Source of the DNA: ZC4RG36 sp964652205
GTDB taxonomy: Bacteria > Chloroflexota > Anaerolineae > Aggregatilineales > Phototrophicaceae
Assembly (NCBI GenBank): GCA_964652205.1
Contig: CAZZAO010000005.1
Span: 1-64,000, forward strand
DNA length: 64,000 bases
Direction: 5' to 3'
Shown here: in pieces, positions 43,895-51,746 of the stretch
Layout: each line of letters starts with the position of its first letter
Numbering within the stretch: position 1 is the stretch's first letter
The notes under the pieces: generated by a model
The model's database searches: none
The model's input: only the letters and a program-made list of their open reading frames with translations
What the model was told of the DNA's origin: nothing
Translations under genes and position numbers: made by a program

Positions 43895-45274
43895 ATGGCA
43901 CGTAGACCGCTGGTCGCCCTGGTTGGACGACCGAATGTCGGCAAGAGTACGCTGTTCAACCGGCTGGTCGGCGAGCGTATGGCCGTCATCCACGAGATTC
44001 CCGGAACCACCCGCGACCGCCTGCAATCCGAGGCGGAATGGCTGGGTGTGACCTTCGTAGTCGTCGATACCGGCGGCATCGAAGTCTATCAGCCCAAAGG
44101 CACGCGCGACGAGTCGCCGCTGGCCGAAGGCAGCGCCGATTTTATCCAGCAGATCAAGGCGCAGGCTATCCTCGCCATCGACGAGGCGGACGTCGTCATC
44201 ATGGTCACAGACGCCATCACCGGCATCACCGCTGCCGACGAGGAAGTGGCCGAAATTCTGCGCCGGACGAAAAAACCGGTGCTGATCGCGGCCAACAAAG
44301 CCGACAACATGAAGCGTAATGATGATGCTTTCGAGTTCTACGCGCTCGGTCTGGGCGAGGTCTTTGCCGTCAGCGCCATTCACGGCGCGGGCGTCGGCGA
44401 CCTGCTCGATGCGGTCGTCGAGGCCTTCCGGGATCAGGGACTGCTGACTGAGGAAAGCGAAGAGGACGACCATCTGAAAATCGCCATCGTCGGGCGACCG
44501 AACGTCGGCAAGAGCAGTCTGGTCAACAAACTGCTCGGCGAGGAGCGCGTGATCGTCAGCCCGATTGCCGGGACGACGCGCGACGCCATCGACTCTGACA
44601 TCACTTTTCACGGCCAGACGGTCACGCTGATCGACACTGCTGGAATCCGCCGCCGTGGCCGCATTGATCCCGGCCCGGAAAAGTTCAGCGTTGTCCGCTC
44701 GATGAAGGCCATCGAGCGCGCTGACGTCGCCCTGCTGATGATCGACGCCGCCGAGGGCGTGACCGAGCAGGATCAGCACATCGCCGGATACATCGACGAG
44801 GCGGGCAAGAGCGTCGTCATCATCGTCAATAAGTGGGACGCCGTCCCCGACAAAGAATCGACCACGCTGACCGACATGCTCAAGGTGATCCGCGAGAAGT
44901 TCAACTTTCTGCCCGACCCGCCAGTGATCTTCATCAGCGTCCTGACCGGCCAGCGCATCCACGAGGTGCTGGAGACAGCCTGGCAGGTCTGGGAGACGCG
45001 GCATCAGCGCATCTCGACCGGCGAATTGAACCGGATTCTGCGCGAAGCGATCCAGCTTCATCCCGCGCCGACGCACGGCACTAAACGGCTCAAGATTTAC
45101 TTCGGCACGCAGGTCGCCATCTCGCCGCCGGTTTTCCTGTTCCACGTCAACGACTCGCGGCTGGTTCACTTCACCTATAAGCGTTTCCTCGAGAACCAGA
45201 TTCGCAAGGTTTATCCGTTCGCCGGAACGCCGATGAAACTCAGCTTCCGCCCGCGCGACGGAATGCTCGACTAG
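43895..45274 (+). CDS. der: Ribosome-assembly GTPase Der (EngA)
   Basis: This 459-residue protein has two tandem GTPase domains and a KH-like C-terminal domain. The first G1 is GRPNVGKSTLF with DTGG; the second is GRPNVGKSSLV with DTAG and NKWD. The C-terminal domain (about 360-459) has YKRFLENQIRKVYPFAGTP. Der is needed for 50S maturation. GAGGT precedes the ATG by about ten bases. Length is normal. Confidence 0.96.
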   Translation: MARRPLVALVGRPNVGKSTLFNRLVGERMAVIHEIPGTTRDRLQSEAEWLGVTFVVVDTGGIEVYQPKGTRDESPLAEGSADFIQQIKAQAILAIDEADVVIMVTDAITGITAADEEVAEILRRTKKPVLIAANKADNMKRNDDAFEFYALGLGEVFAVSAIHGAGVGDLLDAVVEAFRDQGLLTEESEEDDHLKIAIVGRPNVGKSSLVNKLLGEERVIVSPIAGTTRDAIDSDITFHGQTVTLIDTAGIRRRGRIDPGPEKFSVVRSMKAIERADVALLMIDAAEGVTEQDQHIAGYIDEAGKSVVIIVNKWDAVPDKESTTLTDMLKVIREKFNFLPDPPVIFISVLTGQRIHEVLETAWQVWETRHQRISTGELNRILREAIQLHPAPTHGTKRLKIYFGTQVAISPPVFLFHVNDSRLVHFTYKRFLENQIRKVYPFAGTPMKLSFRPRDGMLD

Positions 45275-45349
45275 CGCGTCGCAGGGGCTGGCCGCATCAA
45301 GCCCGGTCATGTGAATAGCGTGAAATCCTGAATACAGGCACAGCGCTCG

Positions 45350-46933
45350 TTAAATCGGCTGACCGGCCAGCATCAAAACTTCGTAGGCCAGCGCCTGCCA
45401 CAACCGTCCCCGAAACTTAATCTCACCGAGCGCCCGCGCCTCGATCAGCGGGTCGAGGCGGCGGATGACGGCTTCCTCAGCCAGAATCTGACCCGGCGTG
45501 GCGAACTCCTGAAGGCGCTTTGCCAGATTGACCACGTCGCCAATCGCCGTGTAGTTGACGGCGGAATCCGTGCCGACGTAGCCCACAACCGCGTCGCCGA
45601 CATGAATCCCCATACTGAACGACAGGCCGTCGCCGCGCTGCGTCGATAGCTCCGCGCCCGCGTGCTGGAGCATCAGCGCCGCCTCGACCGCCCGGTAGGT
45701 GTGATCGGGCTGGTCTTCCGGCGCGTTGAAAATTGCCATCAGGCCGTCGCCGAAATACTTGTCGAGCGTGCCGCTGTACGACAGGATGACGTTGGCGGCC
45801 AGACTCAGATACCCGTTGAGCATATCGATGACCTGTTCCGGCGGCATGTTCTCGCTGTAGGATGAATAGCCGCGAATGTCCGCAAACAGGATCGTGATCT
45901 CGCGCCGCTTGCCGCCGAGTTGAAGCGCCATCGGATCGTCGAGCACCTGATCGACGACACCGGGCGGGACGAAGCGCTTGAAGGTGTTGCGAATCTGGTT
46001 GCTCTCGCGCTCTTTCGCCTGCTGCACCGCCTCGAAGTTGCGGGCGTTTTCAATCGCAATCGCGGCGTAGTCGGTCAGCGCGCTCAACAAAGCCGTGTGG
46101 TGGCGCGTGAACGACGGCGCGGCATTCGAGACATTGCGGACGCCGAGTACGCCGATGACGTGGCCGCGCAGCACCAGCGGCACGCAGGCGACCGATGTCG
46201 GCGCGTTCGACTGATTGCCAGGCTGTTCGCGCGTCAACACCACCGGCTGTCCGCTCTCGACCACGCGGGCGGCGACGCGGTCGTTGACTTCTTGATCGAT
46301 AGACTCGGCGCGCCCGCTGGTAACCCGCTTCTGCGCCAGACAGAGCAACCGTTCCTTGTGCAGCAGGTAGATGTAGCCTTCCTCGGCGTGCGTCACCTGC
46401 GTCGCCGCATCGACGATTCGCGGTAAGAGCTGCTGGGTATCGGCCAGCGCCGCCACCGACTTGCCGACGCCGTAAAGCACGTTGAGTTCCTGCACGCGAA
46501 GCTGTAAATCCCGATTGGCCTGAATCAGCCGCTCGGTCAGGGCTTCCTTTTCGCGGCGCAGGCGCGTCTCGGTCAGGCTGCGCTCGATGGCCGTGGTCAT
46601 CTCTTCGACCGAATACGGCTTCTTGACGTAATCCTTCACGCCGAGCCGGTAAACCTCGACGGCGATTTCTTCTGAGCCATGAAAGGTCATCAGCACGACC
46701 GGGATATCGAGGTGTTTAGAAACCAGCCCCTTGAGCACCTGAATGCCATTCATACGCGGCATTTGCAGGTCGAGCAGAATCAGATCGGGGGTGTAGCGCT
46801 CGGCCATCTCCAGCCCTTCAGCGCCATCACGCGCCTCAAGCGCCTGATAGCCTGCCGGTTGCAGCACATACTCGATCACAAACTCGCGGTTTTCCTGCCC
46901 GTCGTCGACGACGAGGATGCGTTCACCGGCCAA
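45350..46933 (-). CDS. Receiver-GAF-adenylate/guanylate cyclase
   Basis: This 527-residue protein starts with a receiver (ILVVDDGQEN, aspartate in ILLDLQMPR, lysine in YVKKPYS). A short coiled coil, a GAF domain (about 160-315) and a class III nucleotide cyclase domain (about 335-520) follow. The metal-binding aspartates are in ILFADIRGYSS and DKYFGDGLMAIF, and the transition-state Asn/Arg lie in AIGDVVNLAKRLQ. It should make cAMP or cGMP when phosphorylated; the base cannot be told from these residues alone. No cognate kinase is adjacent. It is divergent from the signal peptidase genes. Confidence 0.9.
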   Translation of the reverse strand: MAGERILVVDDGQENREFVIEYVLQPAGYQALEARDGAEGLEMAERYTPDLILLDLQMPRMNGIQVLKGLVSKHLDIPVVLMTFHGSEEIAVEVYRLGVKDYVKKPYSVEEMTTAIERSLTETRLRREKEALTERLIQANRDLQLRVQELNVLYGVGKSVAALADTQQLLPRIVDAATQVTHAEEGYIYLLHKERLLCLAQKRVTSGRAESIDQEVNDRVAARVVESGQPVVLTREQPGNQSNAPTSVACVPLVLRGHVIGVLGVRNVSNAAPSFTRHHTALLSALTDYAAIAIENARNFEAVQQAKERESNQIRNTFKRFVPPGVVDQVLDDPMALQLGGKRREITILFADIRGYSSYSENMPPEQVIDMLNGYLSLAANVILSYSGTLDKYFGDGLMAIFNAPEDQPDHTYRAVEAALMLQHAGAELSTQRGDGLSFSMGIHVGDAVVGYVGTDSAVNYTAIGDVVNLAKRLQEFATPGQILAEEAVIRRLDPLIEARALGEIKFRGRLWQALAYEVLMLAGQPI

Positions 46934-47051
46934 TTTCGCCTCACGATTTCTCGCTTGAATCCACGCTCATTCCAGTATAGTAGCGAAGTGCCGCTGGCGT
47001 CCCTAAACATCCATGCAGAGTGAGAAACTCATCAGCGCCACGCAAAGGCGA

Positions 47052-47080
47052 TTGTCGCCCGCCCGCGCAGGGTTTATAAT
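47052..47080 (+). promoter_or_regulatory. Promoter of the signal peptidase operon
   Basis: TTGTCG (47052-47057) and TATAAT (47075-47080) are separated by the optimal 17 bases. The -10 ends 19 bases before ATG 47100, so the leader is very short and no Shine-Dalgarno is evident; the first gene may be translated as an almost leaderless mRNA. Confidence 0.7.
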
Positions 47081-47099
47081 AGGGGGCATTGACCGGCGC

Positions 47100-47726
47100 A
47101 TGAGATCACTGTCTTTGCAACCGATTCCTGCCCTCGACGCCGCACCTGTTCCCGTTCCCCGTCCCAGACTCCATCAGCGCGGCGGCCTTCGATTTCTTCG
47201 AGAAATCCTCGAAACCGTCATTCTGGTCGCGGCAATTTACGCCCTCGTCAACCTGGCGAGCGCGCGTTTCGTCGTCGAAGGCAACAGTATGCAGCCGAAC
47301 TTCCACAGCGGCCAGTTCGTCATTGTTGACCGCGTCAGCTACATGCTCGGCCAGCCGCAGCACGGGGACATTGTCGTTTTCCATTTTCCGGGTGACGTCA
47401 CTCAGGACTATATCAAACGGGTCATCGGGCTGCCGGGGCAAACCGTCGAAATCAAGGATACGCACGTTTTTGTCGATGGCGAGCAGCTTAACGAGCCGTA
47501 TATCAACGAGCCGTGTAATGCGACGCGCTGTTACAACCACACCTGGACGCTTCAGCCGGACGAATTTTTCGTCATGGGCGACAATCGCAACCACAGCGAC
47601 GACTCGCGCGTCTTCGGCCCGGTCAGGCGCAATCTGATCGTCGGTGAGGCGCTGCTGCGCTACTGGCCGCCGTCAGACTGGGGCATCGTCCGGCAAATTC
47701 ACTACAGCGCAGCGGTCGCTCAATGA
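47100..47726 (+). CDS. lepB: Signal peptidase I, first of three
   Basis: This 208-residue membrane protease cleaves signal peptides on the outer face. A single N-terminal helix (about 40-56) is followed by box B GNSMQPNF with the catalytic serine, box D DYIKRVIGLPG with the general-base lysine and box E FVMGDNRNHSDDSR. Between boxes D and E it has EPCNATRC, a C-x4-C element conserved in all three copies. ATG 47100 fits the promoter; an upstream ATG at 47013 would lie before it. Its stop overlaps the next start by four bases. Confidence 0.93.
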   Translation: MRSLSLQPIPALDAAPVPVPRPRLHQRGGLRFLREILETVILVAAIYALVNLASARFVVEGNSMQPNFHSGQFVIVDRVSYMLGQPQHGDIVVFHFPGDVTQDYIKRVIGLPGQTVEIKDTHVFVDGEQLNEPYINEPCNATRCYNHTWTLQPDEFFVMGDNRNHSDDSRVFGPVRRNLIVGEALLRYWPPSDWGIVRQIHYSAAVAQ

Positions 47727-48316
47727 GCGAGATGCCGCTCGAAGCGGCGGCGCCCCGACCCGGACTGCATCAACACAGCGGCCCGCGCGAACTGGCCGAG
47801 CTGGTGCCGCTGTTCGTGCTGATCTTCGTGCTGGTCAACCTCGCCAGCGCGCGTTTCGTGGTTGAAGGCGATAGTATGCAGCCGAACTTCCACAGTAACC
47901 AGTTCATCCTCGTCAGCCGGGTTAATTACCTGATCGCCAGCCCACAGCGCGGCGACATCGTCGTTTTTCACTACCCGCTCAACCCGGCAAATGACTATAT
48001 CAAGCGCGTGATTGGCCTGCCGAACCAGACGGTTGAAATCCGCGCTACACAGGTCTACGTTGACGGCGTCAAACTCGACGAGCCGTACATCAACGAGCCG
48101 TGTACGCCCGGAAGCTGCCCGAACAAGACCTGGCAGCTTGGCCCCGGCCAGATTTTCGTCATGGGCGATAATCGCAACCACAGTCAGGACTCGCGCGTCT
48201 TTGGGCCGGTGGAAATGAAGTTCGTTATCGGCGAAGCGCTGCTTCGTTACTGGCCGCCGTCAGACTGGAGCAGCGTCATCAAGCTCCATGACAACCCGGC
48301 AGCGGCTGCCAATTGA
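47723..48316 (+). CDS. lepB: Signal peptidase I, second of three
   Basis: This 197-residue paralogue has the serine in GDSMQPNF, the lysine in DYIKRVIGLPN and box E FVMGDNRNHSQDSR. The C-x4-C loop is CTPGSC. It is very close to its neighbour in the middle region (FVVEGxSMQPNFHS, EPYINEPC), showing recent tandem duplication, while the N-terminal arm differs. It is coupled to the first gene by ATGA. Confidence 0.93.
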   Translation: MSEMPLEAAAPRPGLHQHSGPRELAELVPLFVLIFVLVNLASARFVVEGDSMQPNFHSNQFILVSRVNYLIASPQRGDIVVFHYPLNPANDYIKRVIGLPNQTVEIRATQVYVDGVKLDEPYINEPCTPGSCPNKTWQLGPGQIFVMGDNRNHSQDSRVFGPVEMKFVIGEALLRYWPPSDWSSVIKLHDNPAAAAN

Positions 48317-48324
48317 GAGAAAAC

Positions 48325-48906
48325 ATGCTTGATACTCCTGCCGTTCAGCCTCGCCCCTTACTCCACCGCCCCGGCTTTGGCCGCGAGTTGGTCGAGACGC
48401 TGATTCTGATCGTCGCCATTTATGCGCTCGTCAATCTGGCTTCAGTGCGCTTCTACATCGACGGGCCGAGTATGCAGCCGAATTTCTTCGCCAACCAATT
48501 CCTGCTCGTCAGCCGGTTGGCCTATATGATCGGCCAACCTCAACGCGGCGATATTATCGTCTTCAACGCGCCCGGATCGGCCCCGAATGATCCGCCGCTC
48601 ATCAAGCGCGTCATCGGCCTGCCGGGTGAGACCGTCACGATCAAGGACGCGCTGGTGTACATTAACGACCAGCCGCTTGACGAGGTTTATACGAAGGAAG
48701 CCTGCATCCCCAGCCGCTGCCCCGATAAGGAATGGCAGCTTGGCCCCGACGAATATTTTTTCATGGGAGATAATCGTAATAACAGCCGCGATTCGCGGGT
48801 TTTTGGCCCCGTAACACGGGATCGAATTGTTGGCGAGGCGATCATTCGTTACTGGCCGCCGTCTGACGTGGGGATCGTCACGGACTACCGATACCCACGC
48901 CAGTAA
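48325..48906 (+). CDS. lepB: Signal peptidase I, third of three
   Basis: This 193-residue copy has the serine in GPSMQPNF, the lysine in PLIKRVIGLPG and box E FFMGDNRNNSRDSR. The C-x4-C loop is CIPSRC. It is the most divergent of the three, with a longer DE-loop (NAPGSAPNDPP). ATG 48325 is preferred because GAGAGA lies just upstream; TTG 48313 would overlap the previous gene by four bases and is also possible. Confidence 0.92.
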   Translation: MLDTPAVQPRPLLHRPGFGRELVETLILIVAIYALVNLASVRFYIDGPSMQPNFFANQFLLVSRLAYMIGQPQRGDIIVFNAPGSAPNDPPLIKRVIGLPGETVTIKDALVYINDQPLDEVYTKEACIPSRCPDKEWQLGPDEYFFMGDNRNNSRDSRVFGPVTRDRIVGEAIIRYWPPSDVGIVTDYRYPRQ

Positions 48907-48925
48907 CCTTATCACGGAGGGATGT

Positions 48926-49204
48926 ATGTCTGAAGAGTCGGTCACTCCCTGCCCTCAATGTCAGGTTGGTATTTTACGCACGAAGCGGATGGCCTACGTC
49001 CGCATCATCAACGGCCTGTTCGTCAGCGTGCCGGACATGCCGACGCAGACCTGTGACATCTGCGACTATCAGGAATTCGGGAGCGAAGCGCTGCTCGTCC
49101 TCGAATCGCTGGCAAACCGCCCCGGCGCAGAAAGCCGCACCTCTCGCCCTACGCCGCGCGCAACGCCGACTGAACCCGGCAGAACGCGCCCATTGAAGCC
49201 CTGA
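48926..49204 (+). CDS. YgiT-type zinc-ribbon protein
   Basis: This 92-residue protein has a two-knuckle zinc ribbon, CPQC at 9-12 and CDIC near 45, separated by VPDMPTQT, as in the N-terminal half of MqsA/YgiT. The helix-turn-helix half of MqsA is missing; instead the tail is Pro/Arg/Thr-rich. ATG 48926 has GGAGG five bases upstream. It starts 19 bases after the third signal peptidase and is likely to share its transcript. No toxin partner is adjacent, so an antitoxin role is unsupported. Confidence 0.7.
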   Translation: MSEESVTPCPQCQVGILRTKRMAYVRIINGLFVSVPDMPTQTCDICDYQEFGSEALLVLESLANRPGAESRTSRPTPRATPTEPGRTRPLKP

Positions 49205-49333
49205 GCAGCCAGACGCAATTTCAGCATCGCGTTGTGAGGGCCTTGCTGATACACTAGAGTGGGCATAGAGGCATCGTGGCGAACGTCACGGCGAACTCGC
49301 GCCGTCGATGCAACCTGGGGGATTGCACCCGAT

Positions 49334-49711
49334 ATGAGCGATGGCCGTATCCTTGTCGTCGAAGACAACCAGGACAATATGACGCTGATCTCCGACGTGT
49401 TGAGTTCGCTCAACTACGACGTGCTTCAGGCGGTCGATGGGGAACAGGGTGTCTCGATGGCGCAGACCGAGCATCCCGACCTGATCCTGATGGATCTGTC
49501 GCTGCCGCGGATGGACGGCTGGACGGCGACGCGCTACATCAAAGCGAACCCTGACCTGAACGCCATTCCGATCATCGCGCTGACGGCCCACGCCATGATG
49601 GGCGACCGCGAGCGCGCGCTCGAAGCGGGCTGCGACGATTACCTGTCCAAGCCGCTCAACCTGCGCGATCTGGCGCATAAGCTGGCGCAGTTCATCCATC
49701 CCACTCGTTAA
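49334..49711 (+). CDS. Single-domain CheY-like response regulator
   Basis: This 125-residue receiver has the full phosphorylation set: VVEDNQDN acidic pair, phospho-acceptor aspartate in ILMDLSLPRMDG, threonine in ALTAHAM and lysine in YLSKPL. There is no output domain, so it acts by protein contact, probably downstream of one of the multisensor kinases. ATG 49334 is inferred from family length, since the frame is open further upstream and the ribosome site is weak. Confidence 0.88.
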   Translation: MSDGRILVVEDNQDNMTLISDVLSSLNYDVLQAVDGEQGVSMAQTEHPDLILMDLSLPRMDGWTATRYIKANPDLNAIPIIALTAHAMMGDRERALEAGCDDYLSKPLNLRDLAHKLAQFIHPTR

Positions 49712-49765
49712 CGGTGACCAGGGCAATCGCGTCTTAATCCACCTGAGGTTCTGGAAAGGTCATGG

Positions 49766-49791
49766 GATGTCGTAGGGGCGCGGCTTTGCGC
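49766..49791 (-). repeat. Interspersed palindromic repeat (GTAGGGGCGCG type)
   Basis: GTAGGGGCGCGGCTTTGCGCGCC is the reverse-oriented form of the elements at 131-162 and 351-381. It lies between the CheY-like gene and the tRNA. Confidence 0.55.
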
Positions 49792-49900
49792 GCCAGTGAC
49801 GACAGGTAGCAAGGGTGTCATCCCTATAAGTTCCTCGTGACCCTTTGATGACTGAACAAAAATTTAGACGCGATTGCCCTGTAACGGTGACGATCTCACC

Positions 49901-49929
49901 TTGACGCTGCCGGGGGCGACTGCTAAACT
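49901..49929 (+). promoter_or_regulatory. Promoter of the tRNA-Glu gene
   Basis: TTGACG (49901-49906) and TAAACT (49924-49929) are 17 bases apart and end 14 bases before the tRNA 5' end. Confidence 0.6.
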
Positions 49930-49943
49930 TTGACTATCCGTTC

Positions 49944-50015
49944 GGCCCCATCGTCTAGCGGTCAGGACGAAGCCCTTTCAAGGCTTAAACACGGGTTCGA
50001 GTCCCGTTGGGGTCA
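49944..50015 (+). tRNA. tRNA-Glu (anticodon UUC)
   Basis: The 72-base gene folds into a standard cloverleaf. The acceptor stem is GGCCCCA with TGGGGTC, including one G-T pair. The anticodon stem AAGCC/GGCTT encloses loop CTTTCAA, anticodon TTC. The T stem ACGGG/CCCGT encloses TTCGAGT. The discriminator is A and CCA is not encoded. The D arm TCTAGCGGTCAGGA is typical of tRNA-Glu. Confidence 0.96.
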
Positions 50016-50020
50016 TGCAG

Positions 50021-50055
50021 CGCTTCACTGTTTGAAACAGTGGAGCGTTTTTCAT
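50021..50055 (+). terminator. Rho-independent terminator after tRNA-Glu
   Basis: CGCTTCACTG and CAGTGGAGCG pair around TTTGAAA with one wobble, followed by TTTTT CATTT. Confidence 0.85.
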
Positions 50056-50154
50056 TTCCCACGTCGTCGCTGGACAGGTCAGCACAAAGCGTCAAAGCGG
50101 TGTTTCCTCGCGCTCAGAGTCAGCAGCGCGCCGCCCGCCGCTGAGCGCAAGAGA

Positions 50155-50517
50155 TCACCCGACCAGCGCGCGAAGCGCCTTGAGCAGCCCTTCATTGTAA
50201 AACGGCTGCTCAACCACGGTCAGCCAGGGGAAAGCCGCCGCCCGGTGATGATCTTCAGGCCAGGCTTCGTGGCTCGCGCAGCACAGGATCGGCACGCTGG
50301 ACAGGCCGGGGGTCTCATGGACGGAGATCACAAACGGGAGCTGCTCCTCGAAGAAGCCGCTGAAATAGTTGCAGATAATCAGGCCGGGGCAGGCGTCCGC
50401 CACCTCTTTGAGAGTCGTGTCATTCTGAAGGAAGACGGACGTCTGGTAGCCATACTGATCGAGAAACATGCGGAAAAGCATCAGAAAGGTTTTGTTTTGC
50501 GCAACAATGGCGATCAT
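50155..50517 (-). CDS. Degenerate receiver-like protein
   Basis: This 120-residue protein has the alpha/beta spacing of a CheY fold (IAIVAQNKTFLMLFRMFLDQYGY, GLIICNYFSGF, VPILCCAS, VVEQPFYNEGLLKAL). The phospho-acceptor aspartate position reads Asn in ICNY, the N-terminal acidic pair is Gln-Asn and the conserved lysine is Gln in VEQPF. It cannot be phosphorylated in the usual way and would act as a pseudo-receiver. It is the last gene of the minus-strand group behind the BTAD regulator, 108 bases after its neighbour. Confidence 0.65.
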   Translation of the reverse strand: MIAIVAQNKTFLMLFRMFLDQYGYQTSVFLQNDTTLKEVADACPGLIICNYFSGFFEEQLPFVISVHETPGLSSVPILCCASHEAWPEDHHRAAAFPWLTVVEQPFYNEGLLKALRALVG

Positions 50518-50625
50518 AGGTCATCGTCGTAACGGGACGCGATACAGAGCGAGAGCTACAGTATACTCCGCTCAGGCCGAATTCGTCACGACAATCGACT
50601 TGTTGCGCCGGGAGCGCTGTAATCG

Positions 50626-50970
50626 CTAATGGCGAGACTGATTGATACGCAGCGTGGCAAGCAGATAGGCTTCGGCGTGCATCCCCATCAGGCCCATGAG
50701 CGTTTTCATCTGATCCGAGAATCTGGCCCGGTCAGCATCAATCTCGCGCATCAGCTCGGTGATACCTTCGGTGATGGCAAAAGCGTCGTTCATGTCGATG
50801 TCCGAGGGCAGCAGCTGCGCCTGAAGCTCGTCCTGCTCGTCGAGCGCATCCGCGAGTTGGGCCGCCGTCTCCGCAACGCGCGCGAGCAAAGCGCGAACGG
50901 CCTCAGCGCGTTCGTGAGCGTTCGCAGCGCCCCCGACAGGCTGCGTCACAGGCGGGTGTGGCTCGGACAT
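50626..50970 (-). CDS. Small helical protein of unknown function
   Basis: This 114-residue acidic protein is almost wholly helical, with an Ala/Leu/Glu-rich segment (AEAVRALLARVAETAAQLADALDEQ) that may form a coiled coil and a second helix pair at the C-terminus (ADRARFSDQMKTLMGLMG). The first 25 residues are Pro/Ala-rich. ATG 50970 has AGGGG upstream; a frame extension to 50991 is less likely. I recognise no family. It lies between the leader-like protein and the pseudo-receiver. Confidence 0.55.
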   Translation of the reverse strand: MSEPHPPVTQPVGGAANAHERAEAVRALLARVAETAAQLADALDEQDELQAQLLPSDIDMNDAFAITEGITELMREIDADRARFSDQMKTLMGLMGMHAEAYLLATLRINQSRH

Positions 50971-51080
50971 CAATGATCCCCTTATCAACAATAAAAGTAG
51001 GCATCCTGCCGGTTACGGCCCCAGATTCATCACGTTCAGGGATTCCTGCGATGCTGAGAAATAGATCTCCGGGAAACCGC

Positions 51081-51392
51081 TCAAGTGACCAGCGAAGAAA
51101 GCGCCAGCCTGTTCAGCAGTTCAGCCGTAAAGCTATTCAGACCTCGATCCTGAATGGCGCAGATGCACATGATGGTACGGTCAGAAAGGTGAAACGCGCG
51201 AAGCAGCGCCGGATCGTGGTCGAGCAGCCGTCCACGAATATCGGTATCGAGCAATGCTGCAACGAGGAGATGCTCCAGACGCGCCCGCTCGTCGCAGCCC
51301 CAGAGATAGCCCCACCAGAGGTCCGCATCGGCGAAGCCCGGAGCATCGGGCCAGGGCGACACGTCCATGACGGCACTGGAAAACTGTGTCAT
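51081..51392 (-). CDS. Small protein resembling a Nif11/Os1348-like RiPP leader domain
   Basis: This 103-residue protein has an N-terminal Asp/Trp-rich part (FADADLWWGYLWG) and then LEHLLVAALLDTDIRGRLLDHDPALLRAFHLSDRTIM...GLNSFTAELLNRL. That layout (LExLL-A-xTDxxFRxxLLxDP-xALxxxxLs...LxxFxxEL) is the pattern of NHLP/Os1348-like leader peptides of ribosomal natural products and related small proteins. It lacks an obvious core peptide; only one Cys pair-like CICA is present near residue 80. Start ATG 51392 is a guess, since no clear ribosome site exists; ATG 51368 is possible. No modifying enzyme is encoded nearby. Confidence 0.5.
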   Translation of the reverse strand: MTQFSSAVMDVSPWPDAPGFADADLWWGYLWGCDERARLEHLLVAALLDTDIRGRLLDHDPALLRAFHLSDRTIMCICAIQDRGLNSFTAELLNRLALSSLVT

Positions 51393-51410
51393 GATAACGA
51401 ATGCAAAAGG

Positions 51411-51437
51411 GCCGGAAACGCCAGCCGCAGTTCCGGC
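51411..51437 (-). terminator. Hairpin between the Cys-rich peptide gene and its neighbour
   Basis: GCCGGAA and TTCCGGC pair around a 13-base loop, and on the minus strand CCTTTT follows. It could be a partial terminator or attenuator that gives the peptide more transcript than the genes after it. Confidence 0.4.
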
Positions 51438-51447
51438 TCTAGCGCAT

Positions 51448-51615
51448 CTAGCAGCCTGGACACTGGCACGAACCAGGGCCGCCACACGCCATCGAGGCCG
51501 CCTGCGGCGTGAAGGTCAGCGAGGCGACCATCACCAGCAGCACAATCAGCAGGCCAGTACGAAAGTAGCGAACCGGCAGCGTGGCAAGCGCGCGGGAGAC
51601 AGGCAACTTAGACAT
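51448..51615 (-). CDS. Small Cys-rich membrane-anchored or secreted peptide
   Basis: This 55-residue peptide has a basic N-terminus (MSKLPVSRALATLPVRYFR), one strongly hydrophobic helix (TGLLIVLLVMVASLTF) and a short tail PQAASMACGGPGSCQCPGC with four cysteines in the last 12 residues, ending in cysteine. The helix could be a cleaved signal (site near AAS/MA) or an anchor. Start ATG 51615 has GGAG ten bases upstream. The cysteine spacing C-x5-C-x-C-x2-C suggests a metal site, disulfides or a modified core. It lies 131 bases after the BTAD regulator stop. No family is recognised. Confidence 0.6.
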   Translation of the reverse strand: MSKLPVSRALATLPVRYFRTGLLIVLLVMVASLTFTPQAASMACGGPGSCQCPGC

Positions 51616-51746
51616 GCTTTCCAACTCCTCGAACAACCCGGACAATGCCCGGATAACGGGTGATGGAAAGCACTATGCACCACTGTGCAGAACGAAACGC
51701 AGAACGCCGGGGTCTTTTCGCGCAGCTTACTGCCGAGGAATCGGCT

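Noticed and set aside
43802..45310. Minus-strand open frame of 502 codons
   Set aside because: It mirrors the der gene, whose GTPase motifs are complete; the antisense frame has none.
48926..49204. MqsA-type antitoxin
   Set aside because: The zinc ribbon matches YgiT, but the HTH half is missing and no MqsR-like toxin is next to it.
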